Shown piece after piece: positions 28,932-36,846 of a stretch of 64,000 bases of DNA. The stretch comes from Alteromonas stellipolaris (GTDB taxonomy: Bacteria > Pseudomonadota > Gammaproteobacteria > Enterobacterales > Alteromonadaceae). Below the pieces are notes generated by a model that saw nothing but the letters and a program-made list of their open reading frames with translations, was not told the DNA's origin and did no database searches. The stretch lies in the NCBI RefSeq assembly GCF_001562115.1, contig NZ_CP013926.1, positions 3,534,001 through 3,598,000 of the forward strand, written 5' to 3'. The position numbers were made by a program, and so were the translations under genes. The first letter of the stretch is position 1, and every line of letters starts with the position of its first letter.

Positions 28932-31100
28932 ATGCGTAGTCGTAAGGAAACTTCTATAATGCCCAGACAGTCGGCTCGGCGTTTTGCCACCAGCATTGTC
29001 ACCGTTTCGCTACTTTTTGCTCTAGTGGGTTTTTCTTTGCCTACAAAAGCAGTTTCTAATGCCCTTACTCAAACTGTTCAAGAATTCGTTCAAAGCGGTG
29101 CTTTCGAAGAAGCCGAGCGTCAAACCCTACTTGCTATTGAACAAGCTCACCAAAGCGGCGTATTGTCGGTAAGTACATTGTCGGCCAGTACATTCTTTGA
29201 GGTTGGAGTATTATTACAAAGTGCATCTCGTTTCAACGTTGCAATCGATGCACTGTACGTTGCGTTAGATGGCTTCACCCGCCACGGCCAACTTATTGAT
29301 ATGGCAAAAACCTTACACCATCTTGGTACCGCGCAACGCTTTCTAGGGAACTATGAGCAATCTATTGGCTACCTGCGACGTGCACAATCTATTGCGCAAA
29401 CACAAGGGATCCTCCCGTTAAATGCGACCATTCAAATGGAAATTGGTCTTGTCCAAAAAGAACAAGGCCAAGTACAAGCGGCACTCTACACATTAAAAAA
29501 AGCATTGGGTTTGTTTCGGGTACAACATGACGATAAAAGTACCGGCCAAGGTCTAGCGACTATTGGTGACATCTACGCCACATTAAATCAGTTTTCTGAG
29601 GCCAATACCTATTATCAAGATGCACTACAGATAGCGAAAACCAGCGATGATAAGCCGCTTACAGCACAAATATTGGGTAAGATTGGCGCTTTACTATTAC
29701 TTAAGGGCGATATTGAAGAAGCCTCAGAAGCGCTTAAGTACGCACTAGCCCTTTTAAAAGAGAATGGAGAATCGAGTGAAATCTCCACCACCCAGGCGTG
29801 GTTAGGCGAAGCGTTGGTAAAAACCGGCGACACAGAACAAGGCTTAATGCTACTTGAGGAGTCACTCGCGGTAGCGAAATCTACTGGTCAGCAAAAATTA
29901 CTCCAACAATCTCGCCTTGCACTGGCCAATGCGATGATGTCTTTGCAACAATTTGACGATGCACTGGCGTATGCTAAAAATGGCACTATTGAAGCAAGAC
30001 GGCGTGGTGATTTGCGCAGCCAGTTGAACTTCTTATCGATTCAAGTGAAAGCCTTAGCAGCCAAGGGAGAGTTTAAGCGCGCATTAGATATTCAGTCGGT
30101 GTTACAAAATATAAGAGAAGAAGTGCTAAGTTCGGGTAGCGAGGTTGCTATTGCACAGCTTCAGGCCGAAATAGAAATTGAGCGACAGGCACAGTCAATT
30201 CAAGTACTGCAGAAAACCAAACAACTCGCACTGGCTGAGGCCGAACAACTCAACCTGCGCACAACATTGTTTTGGAGCACGTTAATTGCCGGTTTGCTAA
30301 CACTATTTCTGATTTGGAGCAGATATACTCAGCGCCAGCAAACCATTAGGCTTCGCCGTGAAGTTAAGCAGAGAACGAAAGAGCTTGAACAAAAAAACTC
30401 GGAGCTACAAACAGCCTATAAAACCCTTGAGCAAGTCAGTCTTCATGATTCACTGACCGGTTTGTACAATCGGCACTACCTTGAATCTCAGTTGCCAGGT
30501 GAACTTAAGCGCAGCTCTCATGCAAATAAGCATCAGCAAGGCCACAACGAACGTAACCAAGACCTGCTTTGCTTCTTAATAGACATCGACCATTTCAAGC
30601 GTATTAATGACGAACATGGCCATTTAGCGGGCGATAAAGTATTAAGTCAGTTTGCCGATGTGCTTCGTGAAGTTTTCAGGCAAACTGATTTACTCATCCG
30701 CTGGGGCGGCGAGGAATTTTTGGTGATATGCCGTCACTCTATGCGAGACGATCTTCCTCAACTGGCTGAACGTTGCCGCGCCGCAGTGAGTGATAAAGTA
30801 TTTCATATTGACGATACTCGCTCACTTCGTGTTACCTGCAGTATTGGCTTTAGTATTCTTCCCCCTGTTGAACATGTGTCTTTCGAAGAAAGCTGGAAGA
30901 GCACCTTTTCAGTGGTTGATTATTGTTTATACGCCACCAAGATGTCTGGCCGTAATGGTTGGATTGGGGTTATTGATACTAATAAAGCCCTGATTGGCGA
31001 CGTGCAACAAACCCCGCTTGATAAGAAATTTCATTTTAAGCAGTCATACATTTCTACATCATTTAACACGCTGTCGAGCATAAATTGGCCCGATGAGTAG
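28932..31100 (+). CDS. TPR-containing membrane diguanylate cyclase (GGDEF)
   Basis: The 722-residue protein is likely a cyclic-di-GMP synthase with an extracytoplasmic sensor. It has an N-terminal signal/anchor segment (about 18-40) and an array of tetratricopeptide-like helices (about 45-400; for example LHHLGTAQRFLGNYEQSIGYL and GLATIGDIYATLNQFSEANTYY-type units). A coiled coil, a membrane helix (about 450-470, LFWSTLIAGLLTLFLIWS) and a second coiled coil follow. The C-terminal GGDEF domain has the active-site GGEEF at 592-596 and a product-inhibition RxxD (R583-Q-T-D586) five residues upstream. The GGEEF variant is catalytically competent in the family. Start at 28932 or at the ATG nine codons later; both have ribosome binding sites. 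The next gene follows after 11 bases. Confidence 0.92.
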   Translation: MRSRKETSIMPRQSARRFATSIVTVSLLFALVGFSLPTKAVSNALTQTVQEFVQSGAFEEAERQTLLAIEQAHQSGVLSVSTLSASTFFEVGVLLQSASRFNVAIDALYVALDGFTRHGQLIDMAKTLHHLGTAQRFLGNYEQSIGYLRRAQSIAQTQGILPLNATIQMEIGLVQKEQGQVQAALYTLKKALGLFRVQHDDKSTGQGLATIGDIYATLNQFSEANTYYQDALQIAKTSDDKPLTAQILGKIGALLLLKGDIEEASEALKYALALLKENGESSEISTTQAWLGEALVKTGDTEQGLMLLEESLAVAKSTGQQKLLQQSRLALANAMMSLQQFDDALAYAKNGTIEARRRGDLRSQLNFLSIQVKALAAKGEFKRALDIQSVLQNIREEVLSSGSEVAIAQLQAEIEIERQAQSIQVLQKTKQLALAEAEQLNLRTTLFWSTLIAGLLTLFLIWSRYTQRQQTIRLRREVKQRTKELEQKNSELQTAYKTLEQVSLHDSLTGLYNRHYLESQLPGELKRSSHANKHQQGHNERNQDLLCFLIDIDHFKRINDEHGHLAGDKVLSQFADVLREVFRQTDLLIRWGGEEFLVICRHSMRDDLPQLAERCRAAVSDKVFHIDDTRSLRVTCSIGFSILPPVEHVSFEESWKSTFSVVDYCLYATKMSGRNGWIGVIDTNKALIGDVQQTPLDKKFHFKQSYISTSFNTLSSINWPDE

Positions 31101-31111
31101 GAGCGTACATT

Positions 31112-31432
31112 ATGTATAAAGGTAGTTGTCAGTGTCAGGCCGTGCAATTTGAGTTGCCTGATATTAGCGAAGATGAATTGGACGTTGAAACATTATCTTG
31201 CAGCGAAACGCTAAACCTCACTATTGCAGGGGCACGTAAGCATTTAGTCATAGATTGCGCCCCCTCTATGCTTGGGGAATTACAGCTATCACCAAGCCGT
31301 AAACAGTTTTTCTGTAATGAATGCTCCACGCCAATTTTCACAGAAGATGAAGATGGTAACATTGGACTACATGTCGCCTTTTACGGGCATGATTTATTAG
31401 CAAAACATCACAGCCAATACCATATCCCCTAA
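31112..31432 (+). CDS. Small GFA/CENP-V-like zinc-binding protein, degenerate
   Basis: The 106-residue protein starts MYKGSCQCQAVQFELP, the CxC opening of the GFA (glutathione-dependent formaldehyde-activating enzyme-like) fold, and has a C-terminal FFCNECSTPIF pair of cysteines. The central CxxC of active family members is reduced to LSCSETLNL, so one zinc site is probably incomplete. It lies 11 bases after the diguanylate cyclase and is probably co-transcribed. Function unknown. The name reflects fold resemblance only. Confidence 0.7.
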   Translation: MYKGSCQCQAVQFELPDISEDELDVETLSCSETLNLTIAGARKHLVIDCAPSMLGELQLSPSRKQFFCNECSTPIFTEDEDGNIGLHVAFYGHDLLAKHHSQYHIP

Positions 31433-31489
31433 ATTGGCAGTCCAGCTTCAATGCTTTAGAAGCCACGACATGAGTTTTGATTCATGTGA

Positions 31490-31674
31490 GTTGTCGCAAC
31501 GAAGTTGTCGCAACGAAGTTGTCGCAACGAAGAAGTTGTCGCAACGAAGTTGTCGCAACGAAGTTGTCGCAACGAAGTTGTCGCAACGAAGTTGTCGCAA
31601 CGAAGTTGTCGCAACGAAGTTGTCGTAACAAAGTTGTCGCAACGAAGTTGTCGCAACGAAGTTGTCGCAGTGAA
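31490..31674. repeat. 14-bp tandem repeat array, 13 units (GTTGTCGCAACGAA)
   Basis: Thirteen 14-base units run head to tail from 31490 to 31674. A GAA trinucleotide is inserted after the third unit (31532-31534). The tenth unit is altered (GTTGTCGTAACAAA) and so is the thirteenth (GTTGTCGCAGTGAA); the others are identical. Each unit contains the small palindrome GTTG-TCG-CAAC. The array keeps several reading frames open by chance (no stop in the unit), so the frames over it should not be taken as genes. It fills most of the 400-base gap between the GFA-like gene and prsR, which converge on it. I see no other feature in the gap. Confidence 0.97.
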
Positions 31675-31832
31675 GCTATCGACACAGAGCCGTAACCACG
31701 ACTTGCATGCTCAACTAAGCTTGTCGTAACAACAGGCTTTACCAAAAACGAAATAGTGGCCTTATAGGGTATCGCGCTGAATGATGCGATGCGCAGAAGA
31801 GTCGCACCAAACCGCGCTTTTCCTGATTAATC

Positions 31833-33194
31833 TCACGCCGAACTTTTTAAGTCATCCAAGTGGTATTTATCAATAAGTGAATACAAGGTTGGACGAGTAA
31901 CACCTAGCAATTCAGCGGTTTTAGACATATTTCTATCCGCTTGGTGGTACGCTCTACGAATTGCCTTACTTTCAGCAACCTCGCGTACCTCGCGAAGATT
32001 CAATGTTTCAGACTCTCCACTACCATCAACCGCGAACAAACCTAAGTCATCAGGCTGTATAACGGTGCCTTCGGCCATGATCACTGCCGACTTAAGCTTA
32101 TTCTGCATTTCACGAATATTGCCAGGCCATTTGTGAGCCAGCATGGAATTTATCGCAGATTCAGAAAAGCTCTTAGCCTTAGCATTAAACTCTTCTCGAT
32201 AAATATTCAGGAAGGTACGCGCAAGCAAGATAATATCTTGATCTCTATCTCGCAGTGGCGGGATCATAATGGGAATTTCACCAATACGATAATATAAATC
32301 TTCCCTAAAACGCTCTTCCGCCACCATGGTTTGTAAATCTCTGTGGGTAGCACAGACAACCCGAATATCCACGGGAATTTCGGCTCGCCCCCCCACTCGC
32401 TCAATAACACGCTCTTGTAAAAAACGTAGCATTTTGGCTTGCAGCCCGATTGGCATATCACCAATTTCATCTAGAAATAGCGTGCCACCTTGAGCGGTTT
32501 CAATTTTACCTAATGTGGTTTTATTGGCTCCAGTAAATGCACCTTTCTCATAACCAAAAAGCTCACTTTCTAGCAAATTTTCTGGAATAGATGCACAGTT
32601 AATGGCAACAAACGGTTTATCTTTGCGAGGACTATGTTCATGAATGCTGCGAGCAAACACTTCTTTACCGGTTCCACTTTCACCTAGCAGTAAGGTACTA
32701 ACATCCGTATTCGCTATTTTTTCAGCTTTACGTACTACCGTTTGAATAGACTCACTGTTGCCAATGATACGGCTCATACCTGTGCGAACTTTGGATAAGA
32801 TACTGTTTTCAAGCTCTAATTTACCCAAATTAAGTGCGCGATTAACAAGTAACTTTATGGTGTCTGAATCTATGGGTTTTTGATAAAAGTCATAGGCACC
32901 AAAGTTTATAGCCTTAAGGGCATTCTCTTTTTCGTTATTTCCGGTGACAACAATGACCTTAGTTCTAGGCGCTAAGGCGATAATATCTTGTAATATTCTC
33001 AAGCCTTCAGACGCATTAGCTGGGTCGGGTGGCAATCCTAAATCTAGTGTAACGACTTTAGGCTCATAACGGCGCAGTTGCGCAATTGCCGAGGTATGAT
33101 CGTCAGCAAAAACAACATCGTAGTCGGTTAAGCTCCACTTTAATTGTTTCTGAATACCTAAATCGTCATCTACCACTAAAACGGTATCTGTCAT
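31833..33194 (-). CDS. prsR: Sigma54-dependent response regulator PrsR (PEP-CTERM type)
   Basis: The 453-residue protein has an N-terminal receiver domain with phosphoacceptor D51 (VVTLDLGLPPDP) and conserved K in FYQKPID. A central AAA+ sigma54-interaction domain carries Walker A GESGTGKE, the GAFTGA loop, Walker B LFLDEIGDMP and the R-finger region. A C-terminal Fis-type helix-turn-helix follows (MSKTAELLGVTRPTLYSLIDKY). The overall sequence matches PrsR, the regulator paired with PrsK that controls PEP-CTERM/exosortase-linked exopolysaccharide genes. It lies 62 bases downstream of prsK and is probably co-transcribed with it. Targets should have sigma54 promoters. Confidence 0.93.
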   Translation of the reverse strand: MTDTVLVVDDDLGIQKQLKWSLTDYDVVFADDHTSAIAQLRRYEPKVVTLDLGLPPDPANASEGLRILQDIIALAPRTKVIVVTGNNEKENALKAINFGAYDFYQKPIDSDTIKLLVNRALNLGKLELENSILSKVRTGMSRIIGNSESIQTVVRKAEKIANTDVSTLLLGESGTGKEVFARSIHEHSPRKDKPFVAINCASIPENLLESELFGYEKGAFTGANKTTLGKIETAQGGTLFLDEIGDMPIGLQAKMLRFLQERVIERVGGRAEIPVDIRVVCATHRDLQTMVAEERFREDLYYRIGEIPIMIPPLRDRDQDIILLARTFLNIYREEFNAKAKSFSESAINSMLAHKWPGNIREMQNKLKSAVIMAEGTVIQPDDLGLFAVDGSGESETLNLREVREVAESKAIRRAYHQADRNMSKTAELLGVTRPTLYSLIDKYHLDDLKSSA

Positions 33195-33256
33195 CAGTTT
33201 GTTCCTGTGTTACTTCGTCCGTATCAACATAGGTTGGTTGTCATAGCTCACTTTGC

Positions 33257-35284
33257 TCAATGAAGCGTGAATGCTAGCGTAAAACAACTTCCTTTCCCTG
33301 GTTCACTTTGAACGCTTATTTTACCACCAATAGATTCAATATACGTTTTCGCATCGTACGCACCAATTCCCATTCCTGCATTTCCTTTCGTGGTATCGAA
33401 AGGTTTAAACAAGCGGTTTTCGATGAAGTCTTGATCCATCCCGGTTCCCGTATCCTCTATCATTACATATTGAACACGGTTTTGGATGTCATGCGTTAAT
33501 ACTATATCTATTTCGCCGCTATCTTTGGTTGCTTGCTGCGCATTACTTATTAGGTGATAAAAAACATTGGCAACTTTTTCTTTATCAATTAATACCTGCT
33601 CTTCGCTGCTGCAGTGCACTTTTGGAGTGGGAGAAAGCCCCATACATCGATTTGCCACCACATCTTTAATAATATGCGATAACGAGCACGATGTGTGAGC
33701 CCCATCATCATTAATCTTTTTATCGGTTAATTGCTTTAACATTTTATCCATACGCGCTTTGGTATGTTCCAATGTTTCAAATGTGTCTTCAATAAATTCA
33801 GGGTTATGTTTATGTTGCTGCGCATTCGCAAGGATCAAATCGACTTGCGCCATGACATTCTTCAAATCGTGAACAACAAACGCAGACATTCTATTGAATG
33901 CAGCAAACTGAGCATTTTCTGCCACCAGCTTTGAAGCCTCATGATGGAATACAAACATACTCACTTGCTCGGTAATAGCATTAAGATAATCTCGAACTTC
34001 CCAATTTAAGCTCAGTCGTTCATTATCCCCAGCCGCAAGTACAGCAAAACCCCAAATTTCATCATTTTTATAAAACGGCAGGTAAAGCTGATAACCCCAG
34101 TCTTTTAAGGTATTTCTTTCGATTTGCAGCCCTTTGTAATGAAATGGCTTGGCCTGGTATTCATGTACATCAATTAACCAGGTATTAGACGCGCAATACT
34201 CTGTTAGCGTTCGAATGATGGTTAAATCATCATGGGTGTCTGGTAACGGGTTAACTTGTGCCAACTGCTCGAAGTCGTTATTCACTCGTTTATATAATTT
34301 GCCAGAGTCATATTCGATAGCTTCCAGTATGCCGCGAAGTGCACTTTCGTGAACCGTATTAGGGGCATCCATTGAGCTAGAAAGTGTTTTTGTTAGTTTT
34401 ATCCACTCTACGCGGTAATCAAACTGGTTGGCGAAAAAGTGCTTGGTGATAAAAACCTTACACTTGGTTCTAAATGAATTCGACAAAAATACGGTAACTA
34501 GCAAGGCAAGGGACAATACCACCAAGATGGTTTGTACCATGGCGCCCCAATTTCCACCTACGTAGCTGATGGCATACCCAATGATAGCCATAATGAAAAG
34601 GTAAGCGCCCGCTACCAGCAATAAAGAGCTGTGTAGTACTACATCCCTGGAGATAAATATATCGACGCCCCAGTGCTTTATACGCCGAATGGCAATAACC
34701 AAAAATGGAATAAGAAGGAAATAGATATAGCCCCGAGCGGCAATGTAACTAACCTCAACCTGATTCACCATGGTGGCATTGGCGTAAGTAACAAAATCAA
34801 AAAGGTGGGTAGCGCCTAAATATAAAATTAACGGCTTATAAGCCCATTGGTCTGCATCCGCTTGACGGTAAATAACTTCCAATAAGATAAGGACTTCAAG
34901 CGCCAAAATAATCAGCATAAGATAACGCCACGAAGCATCAATCCACAAGACATGGGGCAGCACTAAAGCTATGCAGCCGGGGAGTAATATAAAAAGGGTC
35001 GTGGGGCGGCGCAGAACATCAAACAAATTGGTGAAATTATTTTTTAAACAACCTGCGAGGAAGAGCAACCAAGCCACCTGCCTGATTGCATCAATGGTAA
35101 GCAACCAAGAAAGGCTGATGGGACCAAACAGCGCCGTTATCATGCTAGTAGACCAGAACAGCGTAGTGGCTGTGGCCAGTACCAACAAGTGATTGGCTAA
35201 CCCAGGCTTTCGTACTGCAAAAAGTAATAGCATTAACAGTAAGTAAGCCAAACTGTTAAGGGCATAGCCTATATCTGAAATCAT
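33257..35284 (-). CDS. prsK: Sensor histidine kinase PrsK (PEP-CTERM type)
   Basis: The 675-residue kinase has an N-terminal half with about eight membrane helices (1-275) starting MISDIGYALNSLAYLLLML, a GAF-like middle region (about 300-450), and a kinase core. The core has an H-box AFVVHDLKNVMAQVDLIL, N-box NVFYHLISNAQQATKDSG, G1 IEDTGTGMD and G2 GMGIGAYDAKTYIES. It is the partner of PrsR. In other bacteria the pair lies inside exosortase (XrtA)/exopolysaccharide clusters. No exosortase, PEP-CTERM substrate or glycosyltransferase is in this window. Confidence 0.93.
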   Translation of the reverse strand: MISDIGYALNSLAYLLLMLLLFAVRKPGLANHLLVLATATTLFWSTSMITALFGPISLSWLLTIDAIRQVAWLLFLAGCLKNNFTNLFDVLRRPTTLFILLPGCIALVLPHVLWIDASWRYLMLIILALEVLILLEVIYRQADADQWAYKPLILYLGATHLFDFVTYANATMVNQVEVSYIAARGYIYFLLIPFLVIAIRRIKHWGVDIFISRDVVLHSSLLLVAGAYLFIMAIIGYAISYVGGNWGAMVQTILVVLSLALLVTVFLSNSFRTKCKVFITKHFFANQFDYRVEWIKLTKTLSSSMDAPNTVHESALRGILEAIEYDSGKLYKRVNNDFEQLAQVNPLPDTHDDLTIIRTLTEYCASNTWLIDVHEYQAKPFHYKGLQIERNTLKDWGYQLYLPFYKNDEIWGFAVLAAGDNERLSLNWEVRDYLNAITEQVSMFVFHHEASKLVAENAQFAAFNRMSAFVVHDLKNVMAQVDLILANAQQHKHNPEFIEDTFETLEHTKARMDKMLKQLTDKKINDDGAHTSCSLSHIIKDVVANRCMGLSPTPKVHCSSEEQVLIDKEKVANVFYHLISNAQQATKDSGEIDIVLTHDIQNRVQYVMIEDTGTGMDQDFIENRLFKPFDTTKGNAGMGIGAYDAKTYIESIGGKISVQSEPGKGSCFTLAFTLH

Positions 35285-35343
35285 CCCTATTTATTCTCAC
35301 CCAGCTTTTTATTGTTTTTGAGGTTCTGGTGCAATCAGGTGGC

Positions 35344-35371
35344 GCTGACAGTAAACTAGGTTACTGTCAGC
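35344..35371 (-). other. Perfect hairpin between the FabH-like gene and prsK
   Basis: An 11-bp perfect stem GCTGACAGTAA / TTACTGTCAGC with a 6-base loop lies 14 bases after the ketosynthase stop and 60 bases before the prsK start. It has no T run on the minus strand, so it is more likely an RNA-stabilising or attenuating structure than a classical terminator. Confidence 0.6.
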
Positions 35372-35384
35372 TTTAGCTAAAGGC

Positions 35385-36509
35385 CTACCGTTTTTTTAGT
35401 AACAATGACCCAATTGAATAGCCTGCCCCAAAGGAGCACAACACACCAACATCACCGGCCACTAAGTCTTCATGGTTTAAGCCAAAGGCAATAACCGATC
35501 CTGCTGACGCCGTATTCGCGTATTCGTCTAACACAATAGGTGCTTCATCAGCGTTAGCATCACGCCCCAACAAACGCTTAATGATTAGCGTATTCATGTT
35601 GATATTCGCTTGATGCAACCACCAACGTCTTACGTCAGTTGCCGTTAACTGATGTCTGTTTAAGTGGCTTTCTATGTGACTTGCTGCCATTGGGCAGACT
35701 TCTTTAAATACTTTGCGCCCAGCTTGATGAAAGAGCTTGTCTGCACCATATGGGTCTACATCTTCTGTACGTGTAACGTAACCAAAGTTTGAGCGAATGT
35801 TGTTGGAGTACTTAGTTACCGCGTTGGTACTCATAACATCGTAACTGTGTTCGCTATTCACAGTGTCGGCAGTTTCTAATACCGTGGCTGTCGCAACGTC
35901 ACCAAAAATGAAATGGCTGTCTCTGTCGGTATAGTTAATTTGCGGTGACACTAATTCAGGATTGATTACCAATACACACTTAGCGTTACCGGCGCTTAGC
36001 ATTTCGTATGCGCGGTGCATACCAAAAGTGGCAGCAGAACACGCTACTAGCATGTCGAAACCAAAGCCTTCAATACCTAGCGCTTCTTGCACTTCAATTG
36101 CAATAGCTGGGTAAGCACGTTGGGTATACGCGCAAGATACAATAACGGCATCAACGTCTTGGGCGGTTTTATTTGCAGAAGCCAACGCCAACTTGGCTGC
36201 TTCTACTGCTATTTCTGCTTGGTGAGATAGCGCTTCATCTTCGCGAGCTTCAATTTTTGGTTTCATGCGCGAAATATCAAGCGCGCCTTCTTTTTGGTAA
36301 ATATACCGACTTTTAATTCCTGACGCTTTTTCAATGAACTCGGCACTTGAATAAGGTTTTGCAGTAACCTGTTGCGCTTCTATTTCTGCTTTATGCTCTT
36401 CGTTATACGAGTCAACATACGCATTATAACTGTCTACCAGTTCCTGATTTGTAATACTGCTTTCAGGGTGCCAAACACCCACACCGCTAACAACGATCTG
36501 TTGAGACAT
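35385..36509 (-). CDS. 3-oxoacyl-ACP synthase III family protein (FabH-like)
   Basis: This 374-residue thiolase-fold condensing enzyme has Cys157 in DMLVACSAATFG, the His in RRWWLHQANINMN and the Asn in DEYANTASAGSV, so the Cys-His-Asn triad of KAS III is complete. FabH initiates fatty acid synthesis by condensing acetyl-CoA with malonyl-ACP. This protein is longer than housekeeping FabH (about 317), with an inserted charged segment near residues 28-55 (NAYVDSYNEEHKAEIEAQQ). It may therefore be a paralogue acting on other acyl chains. The ATG at 36509 has an AGAGAA ribosome binding site; an ATG two codons upstream is possible. It could be in one transcript with prsK. Confidence 0.88.
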   Translation of the reverse strand: MSQQIVVSGVGVWHPESSITNQELVDSYNAYVDSYNEEHKAEIEAQQVTAKPYSSAEFIEKASGIKSRYIYQKEGALDISRMKPKIEAREDEALSHQAEIAVEAAKLALASANKTAQDVDAVIVSCAYTQRAYPAIAIEVQEALGIEGFGFDMLVACSAATFGMHRAYEMLSAGNAKCVLVINPELVSPQINYTDRDSHFIFGDVATATVLETADTVNSEHSYDVMSTNAVTKYSNNIRSNFGYVTRTEDVDPYGADKLFHQAGRKVFKEVCPMAASHIESHLNRHQLTATDVRRWWLHQANINMNTLIIKRLLGRDANADEAPIVLDEYANTASAGSVIAFGLNHEDLVAGDVGVLCSFGAGYSIGSLLLKKR

Positions 36510-36846
36510 CTGCATTCTCTTTTTCTAATATTTCTGTTTAAGCCCTACGGCCATGACATAACGAAGAAATAAGATAAGTGAAATCCGACAGACTGTTAGC
36601 AGGCAACCACAATCTGTACTCAGACAATTTGAGCGCTACTGCGCTGCACTTATCGTTTCAATGTTAATACGTATAGTTATAGCTTAACTCAAACCATCCC
36701 GTATGTAATCACCGCTCGACGATTTACCCTAGCCACAAAATGTACACGGTTTTTACTTAAATAAAAAAACGGCGCCAAGGGCGCCGTTCCATTATAGGTT
36801 TTTAGCTAGCGTTTTTGCTTAGCATTGCCTATCTAGCATGTTTCAC
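36510..36846. other. Intergenic region upstream of the FabH-like gene
   Basis: This 337-base gap holds the promoter region of the FabH-like gene and, at its right end, the terminator of the choice-of-anchor I gene (36762-36788). I see no gene, RNA or repeat in it. Confidence 0.4.
36762..36788 (-). terminator. Intrinsic terminator of the choice-of-anchor I gene
   Basis: A 9-bp GC-rich perfect stem AACGGCGCC / GGCGCCGTT with a 3-base loop is followed by seven T residues on the minus strand, about 60 bases after the stop of the upstream gene. Confidence 0.9.

Noticed and set aside
31490..31674. CRISPR array
   Set aside because: The 14-base units are directly adjacent with no unique spacers, and no cas gene is nearby.
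31434..31745. Several overlapping reading frames of 64-87 codons on both strands
   Set aside because: They exist only because the 14-bp tandem unit contains no stop codon. The products are repeats of the same peptide and none has a ribosome binding site.
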